Source: a bacterium (lineage in GTDB: Bacteria > Elusimicrobiota > Elusimicrobia > Elusimicrobiales > UBA9959). From it: a stretch of DNA of 64,000 bases. The number at the start of each line of letters is the position of its first letter. The stretch's first letter is position 1. Shown here in pieces: positions 15,001-30,000 of this stretch. The DNA lies in NCBI GenBank assembly GCA_021811185.1, contig JAJZPL010000006.1, positions 51,395 to 115,394 of the forward strand. The letters run 5' to 3'. Under the pieces are notes generated by a model, which was given only the letters and a program-made list of their open reading frames with translations, was not told the DNA's origin and did not search any database. The translations under genes and the position numbers were made by a program.

Positions 15001-18000
15001 CCACGGGCTCCTACTGGAACGGCAGCAAATTCGAGACCTTCATGTCGTCCAGCAACATTCTGGCCGCCGGCACCCTTAACTGGAGCACCGCCACCACGGT
15101 TACGCCCGCCCTGCGCGACGGCCGCAGTTACACCGTGTTCGCCAAACCCGAGGATAAGGCCGGCAATCGCGACGACAACGAACTTACCGCGCCGGCGTTC
15201 TCCGTTATCTACGACACCACGCCGCCCAGTTCCTGGCTTACGCAGCCGGCGTCCCTTTCCGTGCTGCGCTCTATGGCGGCCATAACCGGCACGGCCTCCG
15301 ACCCTTACGGCGTGTACTCACCCAACCTCAGGTCCGACCTGGGCAGCGTGGAGCTGCAGATCTACGACGAGACCAGCGTGAAATGGTGGCACGACGGCAT
15401 CAGCGCGTTTTCGGTGCTGAGTTCCAGCTTCAACGTGGTTTCCGGCACCAGCACCTGGAGTTTCGTCAACCCGGCGCTGGCGCCGGCGCTGCAGTCCGGC
15501 AGGTACTACATCCTGCAGTCCCGCGCGGTGGATAAAGCCGGCAACGACCAGGTCGGATTCGCCGACAACGTTTCTTCGGTGACCTTTATCTGGGATATAA
15601 CTCCGCCGCAGACCTTCATGGTCCAGCCGCTGGACGGCGCCTATTACCGGCCCGGCCAGCTGACCGGCGTGAACCCCATAAACGGCACGGCCTCCGACGC
15701 GGCGCTGCCGTTCGTGGTCGACCATCTGAATAAGGTTCAGATGAACCTGTCCTACCTGGACGCCGGCGTGACCTACTACTACCTCAGCGGCGGTTCCTTC
15801 TCCAGCGCCAAGGTCCTGGACGAATCGTGGATCGACCTGATCGGCACCGCCACCTGGCGCTATCCTTTCGACGGCGCCGGCTGGGTTTCGGACAAGGATT
15901 ACACGCTGCGGATCCGCGCGTTCGACACCGCGGCCCCGGTCACCCCCGGGCTCGGCGGCAACGAGCAGAACCCCTGGACCGTGGCCAAGTTCGTCGTGGA
16001 CGCCACTCCGCCGGTGTCCCGCGTGTCGACTCCCGCGGCGGGCAGCTTTATCCAGGGGACCCTGCCGGAGATCTCCGGCACGAGCTACGCGGGGCGTTCC
16101 GGCCAGCAGACCTACCCGTCCGGGCTGCGCTTGAACATTTACAATGTGGACGCCGGCGACACCTGGTACTGGAGCGGTAAAAACGCCGTCGGCTGGAGTT
16201 CCGGCACGGTTGTCGACCTGCCTGTGGAATACGTGGCGTCCGTTTCCACCATTACATGGGCATATCCTCCGGCTACTTATGACCCGCCCGCCATATCCAC
16301 TAATAACCACGTCTTCAGCATTGCCATTTCCGGTACGGATAAAGCGGGCAACGTGGAAACTCCGTCGGTCATAACCGTGACTTCGGATTTCAACTACCCC
16401 GTCATCACTATTTCCACGCCCATGGCGGGCGCCAGCGCGTTCTACGGTCCTTCCCGCCCCACGGGGCCCCTGGCCGGCAGCTCCGCGGATACCCCGGCCG
16501 GTATCTTGCCGCCGATAAAGACCCAGATCTCCAATATCTCCGAGCCCGGGGCCGTCAAGCCCAAGTGGGACGGTTCCGCCTGGACGGTGACCGCGTCGAC
16601 CTGGATGGGGGTCAGCAGCCTGGTCCCCTGGTCCTACGTCCCGCCGGCCTGGCCCGCCAATAAGCGCTTCAAGGCCGAATTCTGGGCCGTGGACTACGCC
16701 GGCAACCAGGTGCCCGCCGGCGCCTACGAGCAGGAATTCATTTACGACGTCAATAAGCCGTCCACCACCATCGCCTCGCCTTCGGCGGCTTTCCAGAACG
16801 CGGCGCAGTCGCTGGTTTTCTCCGGTTCCGCGGCCGACTGGGTGACTAACGCCTCCACGGAGGCTATGAGCGGTCTTGCCGTAGACGGGATCGAAGTGCA
16901 GATTGCCGACGATTCCGGCAATACGTTCAACGGCGTAGGATTTACGTCGGTCCCTAACTGGCGCAAGGCGAACATGGCCGCCACCTCGCAGATTACCGAC
17001 GGCGTGCTGGGCGTGAATATCGTGGCCGGGGCCGACTGGTCCTATCCCCGCGCTCCCGACGTCTGGCCCCCGGCGCTGGTAGAGGGCAGCACCTATACCG
17101 TGCGCGCCCGCTCCACCGACCGCTCGCTGAACACGGAAGACTACGTGTACAAGTCCTTCTGTTACGACAATTCCGCTCCTACGGCTACCATCACCATGCC
17201 CGGCAACTTCGCCTATGTCGCCATGCCGGTCATCTCCGGGAACATCACGGAGCTCATCAGCGCTCCCAATCCCGGCGACGGCGTACAGCTCGTGGTGCAG
17301 CGCGGTTCGGACCTGAGCTACTGGAACGGCGTCGGCTGGGACCCTGTTTTCTCCGCGGCCTCCCACTGGCGCAACGCCACTACCATAGCCAACGGCGGCT
17401 GGACGCTGGCGGAAGCGAACCTTAATACGTATTTCAACAGCCTGAAAGCGTCCAACGCCTCGCTGCAGTTCCGCCTGTACATCAGGGCGAAAGACCTGGC
17501 CGGCAACCAGACCAGGCCCGGCACGCTGGCGCCGGTCAATCCCGAGGTCGTTTTCACCGTAGACCCGGTGGTCCCGACTTCCAAGGTCACCTACCCGGCC
17601 AGCGGCTCATATCTGAACGCGGCCATAACGTCTATCGCCGGCACCGCTTCCGACAGCAGCCTGGGCGTGCCGTCGGGCCTTAACAACGTGCGGCTGCGCT
17701 TCTCGCGCCGGGACCTGGCTAACGCCCGCACTTATTACAACTGGGTGCTTAACACCTGGACTACCGACCCGGCCGAATGGATCTTTACCCCCGTGGACGG
17801 CGCTCTTACGCCCTGGACCAAGACGCTGCCCGTCTCGGCTTTCACGGGCGCGAACAGCGGCGACGGCTATGTTTTCGAGGTGCAGTCGGAGGCGCGCGAC
17901 ACGACCCAGGTGGCGAACGGCGGCCCCAATATCGAGGTCCTTTACGCTACCTCCACGTTCACCATGGACCTCAGCACGCCGCTGGCGGCCATCCAGCAGC

Positions 18001-21000
18001 CGCTGCACCAGAGTTATTTCCGCGCGCTCGCGGCGCTTTCCGGTACGGCTGTCGACCCCGTTGTGGGGGGAAATATCCCTTCCGGGCTGGTGTCGATGGA
18101 GTACCTGCTCGTAGATACGGATAAGGTCCCGAACCGCTACTGGGACTTCACCGCCGGCGCCTGGCAGGCGGGCTACACTTCCAGCGTTACGGCGCCCTCC
18201 GCCAACTGGACGATGAGCGCGCTGCCGGTGAACGCCCCGCTGTCCGCGTCCAATTCCTGGGCCGTTGGCCGCTCCAGCGCCACCTTCCTGCTGCGCACCC
18301 GGTTCACCGACCGCGCCGGCAACGTTTCCGATTTCGCCGTGAACTATTCCACGTTCACCCTGGACCTTATCCCGCCGGTGTCCAAGGTCACGACCCCTCC
18401 GGTAGAGGACGGTTCTTACCTGACCGTCCCCGTAATATCCGGCACCGCCACCGATTTCACTTCCGGCGTTTCCACCGTGCAGGTCCGCATCCAGCAGGAT
18501 ACGGTCCAGACGGACTGCACGGACCCGGGTTCCAACGGGCTTTACTGGAACGGCTCCGGCTGGCAGGCTTCCGAAAAATGGCTGGGCGCGGGGTCCTATA
18601 ATTCCGGCAGCACGGCCTGGGATTTCAATTCCTCCGGGGTGGTCTTCAAGGCGCAGTGCTACTACATCATCAAGTCCAGCGCCGCCGACAATATCGGCAA
18701 CGGCGAAGCCGCCTGGGGCTCGCGCCGCTTCAAGTTCACGCCGCCGCCCGCCGCCACACGCGTGCTGATCCCCGATAACCTCAAGTACTACAAGGCGCTG
18801 TCCCAGGTCAGCGGCACGGCCAACGCCGACGCTAAGAGCGTGGCCGTAGAAATACGGCGGCTCAGCGACAACTACTACTGGAATTTCGGAACTACGGCCT
18901 GGCAGGTCGCCGCTTCCTCCATTACCGTCATCCCCGCCGGCGGGGCCTGGAGCCAGACCGCTTCGCTGCCCGCGCTGGTCAGCGGTTCATCCTACACTTT
19001 CCGCTCTATAGGCTTGAGCTATTCCGACGTGTACGAATCCGGGCCCGTGTCCAACCAGGTCTATTTCGACACCGTGAAACCCCAGGCCTACGTGCAGCTG
19101 CCCGCCGCGGCCCAGTTGTACTATAACAGCCTTCCCAGGCTGGGCGGTACCGCTACCGATCCCCCGGGCACCAGCCCTCCCGCCGCCGGCATAAACCGCG
19201 TCTGGACCGAGCTGTCCGCTATCAACGGGCCTCAGGCCGGGAAGTTCTGGGATAACGCCACCTCCACCTTCACCGCCTCCTGGAACCAGGCGGGCAACCA
19301 GGGCGCCTACTACGTCGCCGCGTCTTCGTGGGAGTACGTGGTTTCGTATCCCACCGCTGCTTACGTTAACGGCGTGCAGTACCAGGCGCGCTCCAAATCC
19401 CTGGACAATACTTACAATAACAGCGCCCTGGAGGGCACCGAATCCGACTTCTCCGCTGCCAATCTTTTCAGTTTCGACGTGACCGTGCCCACCGCCGTGG
19501 TCTCGTCCGTTTACGCCGGACAGCGTCGGTCGGACGTCAGCGTGGCCAGCGGAACGCTGGTGGAGGACATGGTGCTGGCCAACGTCGGGCAGCAGCCCGG
19601 CTACCAGATCCAGGGCGTCAAGGTGCGGCTGAAGTACAACAATCTGGTGCAGTACTGGGACGGCGGCGGCTGGAGCGCCAGTTCCGCCGTGTGGGCGCCG
19701 GCCGTGGTGTACCAGTCTTCCTGGTCGCTTTCCGCGCTGCCGGCCTGGGCCGACGACGGCTCCTATACCCTTTGGGCCGAGGCCGCGGACAAGGCCGGCA
19801 ACGTGCAGACCTTGTTCGCCGGGAACGGCTCGTCCGTTACGTTCACCGTGGACAAGTCCGCGCCGACGCTGGCCGTGCTGGTCCCGGCCGCCAATACCAA
19901 GATCTCCTCGGTGGTCTCGGTTTCCGGCACCGCCGACGACGCCAACTACGCCACCAATTCCGGCATAGCCGGCAAGGAGAACGTCCAGGTACAGGTTTCC
20001 TACCTGGCGGCTCCCGACACCTATTATTACGACGGCGCCGCCACGTTCTCTTCTTCCACCCTGAACGACACGAACTCCTGGTGGACGGCCACGGTCTGGT
20101 CGCAGCAGGGGCCCTCTTCCGGCACCTGGACCTACCAGCCCGCGGGCCTGGCCGCCTCGATGGTGCCGGACAAGGTCTACCGCTTCCGCGCCCGCGCCCA
20201 GGATAACGCCGTCCCCGTGCCGAACCCGGCGGCGCTAATGGCGAACGTGGTGACCAACGCTAATATAGTTTATGACGTCACGCCGCCGGTCTCCCGTGTT
20301 ACCGCGCCCGCCGACCAGGCCAAGGTCAAAGCGCTGGTTTCTATCTCCGGGACGGCGCTGGATAACCTGGCCGGCATTTCCACGCTGGGCCAGATAGGCG
20401 TAAGCATCGCTGAAAAATCCCCCGGCAACGCCAACTGGAACGGCGTTTACCCCGGCACTTTCACGGTCGCCGCGGAAACTTACCAGCCTCTTAGCGAGCC
20501 TTCCCTGGCCGCCGCCTACGCGGGCGGGGCGTGGAGCTTTACCGCGCCCACCCTGCGCGACGGCTACACCTACGTGCTCAAAGTGCGCGCCTCGGACGAC
20601 GTAAGTCCCGCCAACACCGAGACCGTGGTTTCGTCCGTGACCTTTACTTATGATATTACGCCGCCCACGGTCGGCATTGCCTATCCTTTCGGCCTGCCGG
20701 ATTCGCGCGGCAACCTTAAAACCCTGCCAACTATATCCGGCACGGCGTACGAGCAGTTCGGCATCAGGTCCGCCTCTGTCTCGGTGCAGGAAGCGGATAC
20801 GCTGCTGTATTACGACACGCTTTCGTCCACTTTCAATTCCGTGACGCAGAAGTGGATCGGCGCCGTTATCTCCGGCTCGGGGCCCAACTATACCTGGGCG
20901 GCCCCCGCGCCGCCGCTTACCGACAACAAGAACTACAACCTGTACGTTACCGGCGAGGATACCGCCGGGAACGTGCGTACGCCGCCGGCCGCGGTCATCG

Positions 21001-24000
21001 TGCGTTACGACGTTACTTTCCCGGTCTCCCGGCCCACCGTGCCCGCGGACGCCAGCTTTGTCAAGTACCTGGCTTCCGTGGGCGGCACCGCCCAGGACCT
21101 TAACTCCAACCCTTCGGGGGTCCTCGGCGCTCAGGCCAAGATCCAGCGCAATTCCGACGGCCTGTACTGGAACGGTTCTACCTGGGATACTCCCGAGACC
21201 TGGCTGGACGCCGTTACCGCTACCCCCTGGACCAACCCGTGGTCCAAGAGCACCCAACTGCCCCCTTCCGACAACTTCTCCGGCCTTCAGGACGGCCTGC
21301 AATACACCGTCATGACCCGCGCGTACGACGTGGCGGCCAACACGCAGAGCGTGATCCTCGGCGGGAATTCTTTCATTTTCGATATTTCCAGCCCCACGGC
21401 TTTCATCAGTCAGCCGCTGAACGGAACGCGCTTTAACACCCTCACGCAGGTTAACGGCACCGCCGCCGACGCCTTTAACGTGGTTTTCCCGCAGGTGCGT
21501 ATCTTCGACATGCCTTTGAACAAGTACTGGCTGGACTCCGGGACCTGCGGAGGCCTGCCCAAGACGAACGCGTGGGTGGATTCGGCCGACCTGTGCGCCG
21601 GTTACCCCGAGATCTGGAACGTGGCGCTGGATTCTTCTTCCGCCGCGGGCAGCTTCAACTGGCGCTACAACACCGCCGCCGTGCCCTGGCCCGACCGCGA
21701 CAGCGGCCTGCGCGTAGAAGTGAAGGCCTCGGACCAGGCCGGGAATTACTCGGTAACCTCGTCTACCTTCAGCTTCGACAATACGCCGCCCGGATCGCTG
21801 ATAACTTATCCCCCGGAGAACGGCGTGCTTTATTCCTCGATGACGGCTATTTCCGGTACTTCGCTGGACCTGACCTCGGCCGTCAGCGACGTGCGCATCC
21901 GCATGTGGTACCTGGCCGGCCCAACCACTTATTACTGGCAGGCCACTACGCCCCACTGGACCACCTCGGACCCGGGCTGGAGCTCTATTTCCGGCGCGGC
22001 CGGACCCAAGGCCACCAACAACCCGTGGACCTACAACGACGTTGCCTACGATTTCTCCGACCCGGGTACGGTCAATTTCGCCTGGAAGGAAGGCACGCAT
22101 GACGGCGGCAACGGCAAGGTTTTTTATGTCGTGACAAAGGCCGTGGACGCCACCACCAACCAGGAGGTAGCGCTCAGCACCAGGACCTTCCAGTTCGACA
22201 ACGTGCCGCCGCTTTCCGCCCCGGTGCAGCCCGGGATAGATACGGCCTATAACAACACCAACCTGCCCACTATCTACGGCACGTCGGTGGACGCCGTTAC
22301 CACCGTGGCCGGCGTTAAAGTTTCCATCCTGAGCGAGAACGAGTCGGGCGGCCCCAAGTACTTCGACGGCTCCAACTTCGCGAACGCCGCCGAGACCTGG
22401 CTGGGGGTCACTAATCTTTACCCTTCTTCCTGGACGTACACCAACGGCCTGATGATCCTTAAGGACAAACAGCACTACATAGTGAAGTCCTCGGCCACCG
22501 ATTCCGTGGGCAACGTGCAGAACATCGTGGGGCAGTCCAGGTTCGTGTTCGACACCACCGAGCCCCAGTCGGTGGTGGTGATCCCGTTCAACGCCACCGT
22601 CTACAACGACGACAGGGTGCTGCTGGGCAATTCTTCCGACCCCGGCTTCACTACCGGCATAAACGGCACGGGTTCGGGCGTTTACCCCGACAAGCCCTGG
22701 AGCAGGGGGAAGGTCGAGTCGCTTATCTTCCGCGACGACGATCCCGGCCTGGCCTCCAACGGCCCTATCATATACGGCGCCTGGGACGCTTCCGGGTATT
22801 TCTGGAACGGCTCCACGTGGGCGGCGGCTTCCGGCGGGCCGGTGTGGGTCCCCGGACAGTTCACGGATTCGCTGGGCAACTGGCAGTACGGCGGCCTGGT
22901 CTGCGACAACGACACGGAGCGCGCGGACTATACCTGCTGGGTGCGCGGTAAATCCTACGCCACTTGGGTGAGGGTTACGGACAATGCCGGCAACACCGAG
23001 GCTATCATCGACCAGGGCCCCAAGTTCTACATAGCCGCCCCCGCGCAGAGCTTTGAAGTGACCATGTGCGGGGATTCCAACTGCGACACCGTGATAAACA
23101 GCGCGGCGGCGGGCGCGGACGTGTACCTGCGCGTGACCGCCAAGGACGGCCCCAGCGGTTCCGGCAATACGGCGGCCGCCTACCAGGGCCTGGTTAATTT
23201 CTACGTGGACGGCGTGCCGGGCGGGCCTGAAGTCATGGACAACGACGCCGTGATGGACGATTACCGGGGCCTGCCCCAGCAGTACACCTTCCTGCCCGGC
23301 GACTTCGGCAAGAAGATCTTCCAGATCAGGCTGCGTAAGGCCGGCCTGCGCGTGCTGCGCTCCGAGGACAACGACAACCCGGCCATCTTCGGCACCGACA
23401 ACGTGACCGTAACCCCCACCCTGCCCGACCGGGTGCAGGTGATAGCGGACTTCGACCCCGCCGGCCAGCAGCCGGCCCCGGGCCGCATGGATTCCGGCGT
23501 TGAAGGCAGTACGGGTACGCCGCGCATCAAGCCCGCCGGTTCCAGCGTGCCTTTCCTGCTGCAGGTGACCGACAGGTACTGGAACCTGGTGGTTTCCTCC
23601 GCCGCCCATGTCTACGTTACGGATACTGACGACAACAACAATAATATCTCCCCGGACGGCTACGTCAATTTCGTCGGCTCGACCACCATTTACCGCACGT
23701 TCGTGTCCGCTAACGCCTCCGGCTGGGGTCTGTCGGCGTCCGGGCAGGGCCTCTATTCCAATCCGCGCAACCCGTCCTCCAACGTGCCGGTCATAGCCGG
23801 CCTGGCGGACCGCCTGGTGGCGCTGCTGCCCGGCGAAACGTCCGTGCAGGGCAAGTTCGACGTGGCGCCTTACGGCAAGAAGGATCTGCCCTCCGACAGC
23901 GTGGCCGGTTCCACCCTTACCGTAACGGTCTACGGCGTAGACCCGTACTATAACATCGACCCGGGCGCCAATTTCCTGGTGGCCGCGGCCATTAATACGG

Positions 24001-27000
24001 ATCCATATGATATTACGCCGGCCGCGCACAACTTGGTGTCCGGCGCCACCACCTTCGTGTTCACGCCCGTGGTCGCCGCTACCCACACCATAACGGCCCA
24101 AAGCGCCGCGCTGCCGCCGGCCACCTCCACCTATTTCACGCCCAACCCGGTGAAGATCTGGTGGGACCGCCCCGTAAAACTGCATCTGCTGGCCGCCGGG
24201 CAGACCCTGGACCCCGGCAAACCGCCCTATACCGCAGACCCTTCCAATGGCGGTAAATCCGGCTCGCCCAGCCCGGTAACGGCCGGCGCGACCACCCAGA
24301 TGAGCGTGTACCTTACCGACACTTACTATAACGTGGTGAAGGGAACCACGCCCTTCCTGGCCGCGGCCGCCAACCAGCCCGTGATCCAGATAGATTTCCT
24401 CAACGATCCGAACATCCAGCTGCGCGGCATGCACCCGACTCCCTACCAGAAGAGCCTGGTCGCCGGCACCACCACTTTCCCAGTGATCCCGGTGACGCGC
24501 AACCAGTCGCCCGGGCTTTCCGTCAGGGTTACGGACGCCGGACTGATCTCCACCAGCTACAGCACCGATACCGTGGGCGGGATAGTTGTCAACCCCGGTG
24601 CGGCGGCCAGCACGCTGCTGCTGGTTCCCACGGAAGTGGCGGCCGAAGGCGTGCCCGGCGGCAAGACAGGTACCGCGGGCCCCTTGGTGGCCGGCACCAC
24701 TTATACCCTGACGATCCGCGCCGTGGACCAGTTCGGGAACCTGACCACCGACGGCCGCATGGTGCGCGTCCAGACCAACGATATCTACGCGGTCACGCCC
24801 CCGGCCCAGCCTATGGCCGGAGGTATGGCCATAATAAACGGTTTCGTTCCCAGCGCCGCCACCTCGAACCTGGTGATAGACGCGCTGGACGACGACAGCG
24901 TAACGCCCAAGCTCACGACCAGCACCGATTCCGGCATAGTGGTGAATCCCGGCGCGGCTTCGCGCCTGATCGTGCTCCTCCCTACGCAATACCTGGTGCC
25001 GGGCAAGACCGTGGCGCCTTACGGCGCGGCCGGCACCATTTCCTCGCAGACCGCCGGCGTGTACTTCAACGCCATGGTCTATGCGGCGGATAGCCGTTAC
25101 AACCGCGTTTACGGCGTAGATAAACTGGGCACTATCCGGGCCACCTCGGACGACCCCTTCGCGCCTAACCTCGGCTTCTATTCCATGACCGACGGCAGCG
25201 TGACGGTGAGTAATATCAGCCTCAGGAGCGCGGGCTTCAGGACCATCACGGCTACCGACCTTAGCGGCACTAATCCACTGCTGGGCGCCACCGTAAGCGG
25301 CGGCTTCACGCTCAATCCCAGCAACCCCACCAAGCTCCGGACCATGGTGCCCAGCCAGACCAGGGTTCCGGGCTCTACCACCAACGGACGCACCGGGTCC
25401 GTGGACGGTCAGCAGGCCGGCTTCCCTTTCACCGTAACGGTGGACATCGCCGACGGTTTCTGGAACCTGACGCCGGGGGCCAGCCAGGAGATACGCCTGG
25501 TAGCGGACGACCCCTTCTCGCTGATCAGCCCGTCCACCCAGGTGATCATAGGTTCCGGCACCTTCACCGTTACGCCGATCAGGGCCGGCAGCACTTACGT
25601 GCGCGCCGAACTGGTCAACATTGTGCCGCCGTGGGGCCCGACCCTTACCGTCGACACCGCCACGGTCGTGAACGTGGCTCCCGGCATACCGCGGCGCCTG
25701 CTGCTGCTGCTGCCGGGCGAGGCTTTCAACCAGGGGTCGGCCACGGGCAAGATCGGCGCCGTAGGCGAAGAGAAAGCCGGCAACAATTTCGGCGTGCAGG
25801 TGGGCGTGGTGGACGACTTCTTCAACCTGGTGCCCGGGCGCCCCGCGGAAGTCCGCGTGGTGACCCCCACGGATATTTACGCGCCCGCCGTAAGCACGGC
25901 CGCGATAAACCCCGCCTCGGGTTATACCGATATCATGTATGTCAACATGCACAGGGCCGCCACCCATTACCTGACGGCCACCGATTACGGTTCCTCCGGG
26001 CTCCAGGACGACCCGAAATCCTCCACCTTTACCGTGCGCCCCGCCGACCCGGTCGGCCTGCAGCTGCTGATCCCCGGGGAAACGGCCGTGCCCGGCTCCG
26101 GCAACTACCCCTTAGGAGGGAAAACTTCGGTTATCTCCACGCAGACGGCCGGTACCTCCTTCGGAGTGGAAGTCAACCTGGTCGACCCGTACATGAACAG
26201 GTACACCGATCTTTCCGCGGGACCGACGGTATACATGGTCACCTCGGACCTGTACGATATCGATCCTTCCAGTTCCGCGCTTAACTATGGCACGCTGCAG
26301 CTGCCTATCAATATGGTTACCCGGGCCGCCGCCGCTACCATGAAGGTTTTCCCGGTCAGCGCCGCGGACAACCTGGCCTGCTTCGGCAACTTCGGCGGCG
26401 CCTGCCGCAACGACGACGCCGCGGCCAAGGCTTCGCTGAAGGTGTTCGCCTCCACGGCCACGCGCCTGGAAGTGGTGCTGCCCGGGCAGGGTCTCGCGGA
26501 AGGCAAGTGCAATATCAGCCCTCCCTGTAAGGACCCGCTGATCACCTGGCCCGGGCGCTCCGGCCCGCCGGCCGACCACACCATAGGGACCGGGCTGCTC
26601 TTCGCGAACGTCTATCTCACGGACGAGTTCTATAACAAGGCCACCGAACTGACCGGGCCCGCGCAGAATACCAACCCTCCGGCCGTGATGCCGAACGTAG
26701 CCGTGACCGTTCCTGGTGATACTAAAACGGTGGCACCGGCCGCTCAGACCCTTTCCAACGGCGGCGCCACGTACTCCATAGATCCCAAGACCTCTTTCAG
26801 CACCTACACCGTGGTAGCCGCCACAACGGCCTTCTCGGCGGCCTCTTATGCCGCCGGCGTGTCCACGCTGGCCGTTAATCCAGGGCCGCCCACCCACATG
26901 GATTACGTGCTGCCCTCCACTACCGTAGTGGCCGGCTTCCCGTTCTCAGCCACGCTGATAGTCCGGGACGTCTACGGCAATAACTGCTCCACCGGCCCTA

Positions 27001-30000
27001 ACGTCTACCTTGGGACCGCGGCTTTTGCGGTGGTGGACCAGCCTAATCCCAACCAGAAGGCCAGCCTGGCGGCGCCCACCGTTTCCTTCGGTGCCGCCGA
27101 CCTCGGAGTAAAAGATCTTTCCAACTGGTTCACCTTCCGCCGGGCCGGCGTGAACACGCTGGGGGCTTACGATATGCTGACCCCGGCGGTGAACGTAACG
27201 CCGCTGGTGAACGTTTCCGTTACCCCCGGGCCTCCTAACATCTACCGCGTAGTCCCCAACGCGGACGCGGAGGTGCCGGCCGGCTCCATGCTGGTGCCTG
27301 GCCGCCAGGCGCTTACCGCCCAGCTGTCGGACGCCTACGATAACAATATTTCTCTGCCCGGTGTGGAAGCGTACCTGTCCATCTCCGAAGTGTTCGGTTC
27401 CACCGGGGCGCTCCAGTATAATAACGGCGCCGTCTGGGTGGATATGGGTACCTCCACCAAGGCCTATACCGACGCTGCCGGGATGATCGGTATTTCCACG
27501 CAGATCGCTTATAAGGTCTCGAGCAAGTCCGGGGACTGGGCCAGGATCTGGATAGGCACCACCACTATAAATCCCACCGTATACGCCACTTACGTTTCCG
27601 CCAGGCAGAACGTAAGCGGCATGCTTACCACCACCGGCGGCGTGCCTTCCAAGCTGCTCTTCGTTTCCAGCCAGCCCGCGGCTACGGTCGGCCTGCAGGA
27701 AGTGGCCGGCGCCGGCGCGCTATACTCCGTGGAGCGCCGCGACGATTTCGACAACCTCACCAAGCAGGGCCAGACCGACGTCTACCTGGGGCTGCCTGCC
27801 GCCCAGGTCACCGTGCATACCCAGCTCGGCCGGACGATGGGAACCTTCGGTACTTTCGGGGACTACGGCTTCAGGACCGTGCTTAACGACCAGTTCATCC
27901 CGGCGGCCAGCATCCTGCCCAACCAGACGCAGGTCTCGTTCCGGTATCATGACCGGACCTCTTCCTACTCGGGCCTCTCACCCGCCCTTAACACGGGCGA
28001 GGGAGGCAGGCCCGGTTACTGGCAGATAGAGGCCCGCTCAGGCTCCATGCAGGCCGCCCTCCACCAGCTGCGCGTGGACCCGATAGACGTCGTCAAGGTG
28101 GCTTTCAGCACGCCGCAGCGCACACTGACGGCCGGCAAGATCACCGACAGCCTGGGCGTGACCCAGTATTTCAAGTCCGAACTGCGCGACATGTTCGACA
28201 ACCCGTCGTTGGCTACCGCGCCCGTCCAGGTGCAGTTGTCCACGTTCACCCGCCAGGCTTCGCTGGTGGGCGACTCTTTCTCGTTCTCCATCTCGACTTC
28301 GCTGACGGGCGCCTTCCCGCCGGTTTTCGCTTCCACCGTTTCTTATCTGGACATCCCGCTTGACGCCTATACGGCCACTTTCTACTACCTGGACACCACG
28401 GCTTCCAGCGTTTACGCCTCTTCCGCGGCCCCCGTCAAGCCGATAATCCAACTTTCCGTGCCGGACAGGGCCGCCTGGTCCGCCTCCACCCAGTCCGTGA
28501 CCGTGGTGCCTGACTTCACGTACCGCGTGAACGTCAGTTCCAACGCCGGTCAGACCCTGATGGCCGGGGTGACCTCGCAGATGTTCGCTCTTGCTATCGA
28601 GGACCGCTTCGGTAATCCCACGCCCGTGGCCGCCGGCCAGGAGGACGCGGAGGGAGCCGGGGTTAAGTTCATCCTCGACTCGGATTCGCTCGGCAGCGTT
28701 TCGTTCTCGGCGCCGGACGCCTCCAGTTTCACCGTAAGGCCCGGCTCGGCGAAATTGGTGCTGGGCCAGGCGTCTACCAGTTTCTACCTGATCGACACGC
28801 TGGTCTCGGCGCCCACGCACCAGATCCTGATCAATACCGACCTGGCCAAGGGCTGGCTGCCGGCCATCTCCCCTTACACGGTTATCCCCGCTTATCCCGA
28901 CCATGTGCTGTTCTACACGCCCGCGCGCCGCCTGGTGGCGGGCACGACCGTTCAGTACGCCGACTATTTAACGGGCGTTACCACCGACACCGTGGTCAGC
29001 GTGGTGCTGAAGGACCGCTACGAGAACACTACCACCACAACCTCCATCACCAACGTTAAGTTCACGGCCGTGCGCAATACCACTTACGGCGGCATTGATT
29101 CCGCGCAGGACGTAGTTTCCTCCAACCCCAACTGGAGGCTCCTGAAGACCAATCCTCTGGGCCTGGATATTTTCCCGGGGCAGTCCTACGCGAACATATA
29201 TATCTGGGACACCATCTTCGGTACCGCCACCATAATGGCCAACGCCACCATCCCGACGGACGGGGTGACCCTAGCCCAGATCTCGCAGGACCAGTATATA
29301 ACGCCCAGCACCGCGTCCTATTTCACGCTGCACCACGGCTATTCGCTGGCTTCGCCGCTGCGCGTGAACGACCCGGGCACCGTTACGCTGCGCGCCCGCG
29401 ACAAGTTCGGCAACGTGGCCACCGGCGACCCGGTGAACGGCCAATATTACACCAACAAGATCAAGATGGCGACCAACTCCAAGGGGTCCGCCGACCTGCG
29501 CGACTGGCTTGGGAACACCACCGACTACGTCTTCGTCAAGGCCGACCAGGGCGAGCGCCAGCTGCGGCTGAGCGACCCCTACGTGGAGACCCTGAAGGTC
29601 AGCGTTACCGACTACAACCTGCCGCTGATCTTCGGCTACACCGGCGACTCTGCCCGCGGCATGCCGGTGCCCTCCAACGGCGACGTGATCCTGTCCGGCC
29701 TGGTTATAACACCGGCGGACCTGGCTCCGGAAGACCCGCTGCCGGTCGCGAAGGTATCCATCGGCATAAATAAATATGCCATCTATCAGGGCGACGGCGT
29801 TATTGCGGACGTGCCGGCCCCCGTGCCGATGCTGCGCCTGACCATGCAGACCTCTCCCGCCGGGGCGCCGCCCGCCTACCTGCAGTCGGTGCAGGTCAAG
29901 AGTTCCGGCACCCTGTCCTACGCGGACATCACGCAGATCAACATGTACGCGGACAACCCCGTTTTCGGCCAGATCGGCGCTTTCGACGGCGAGACCACGC

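Noticed and set aside
20235..25967. A 1910-residue open frame on the minus strand inside the giant gene
   Set aside because: It is antisense to the repetitive coding frame. Its translation is rich in Arg, Gly, His and Val without domains, as expected for the opposite strand of high-GC codons.
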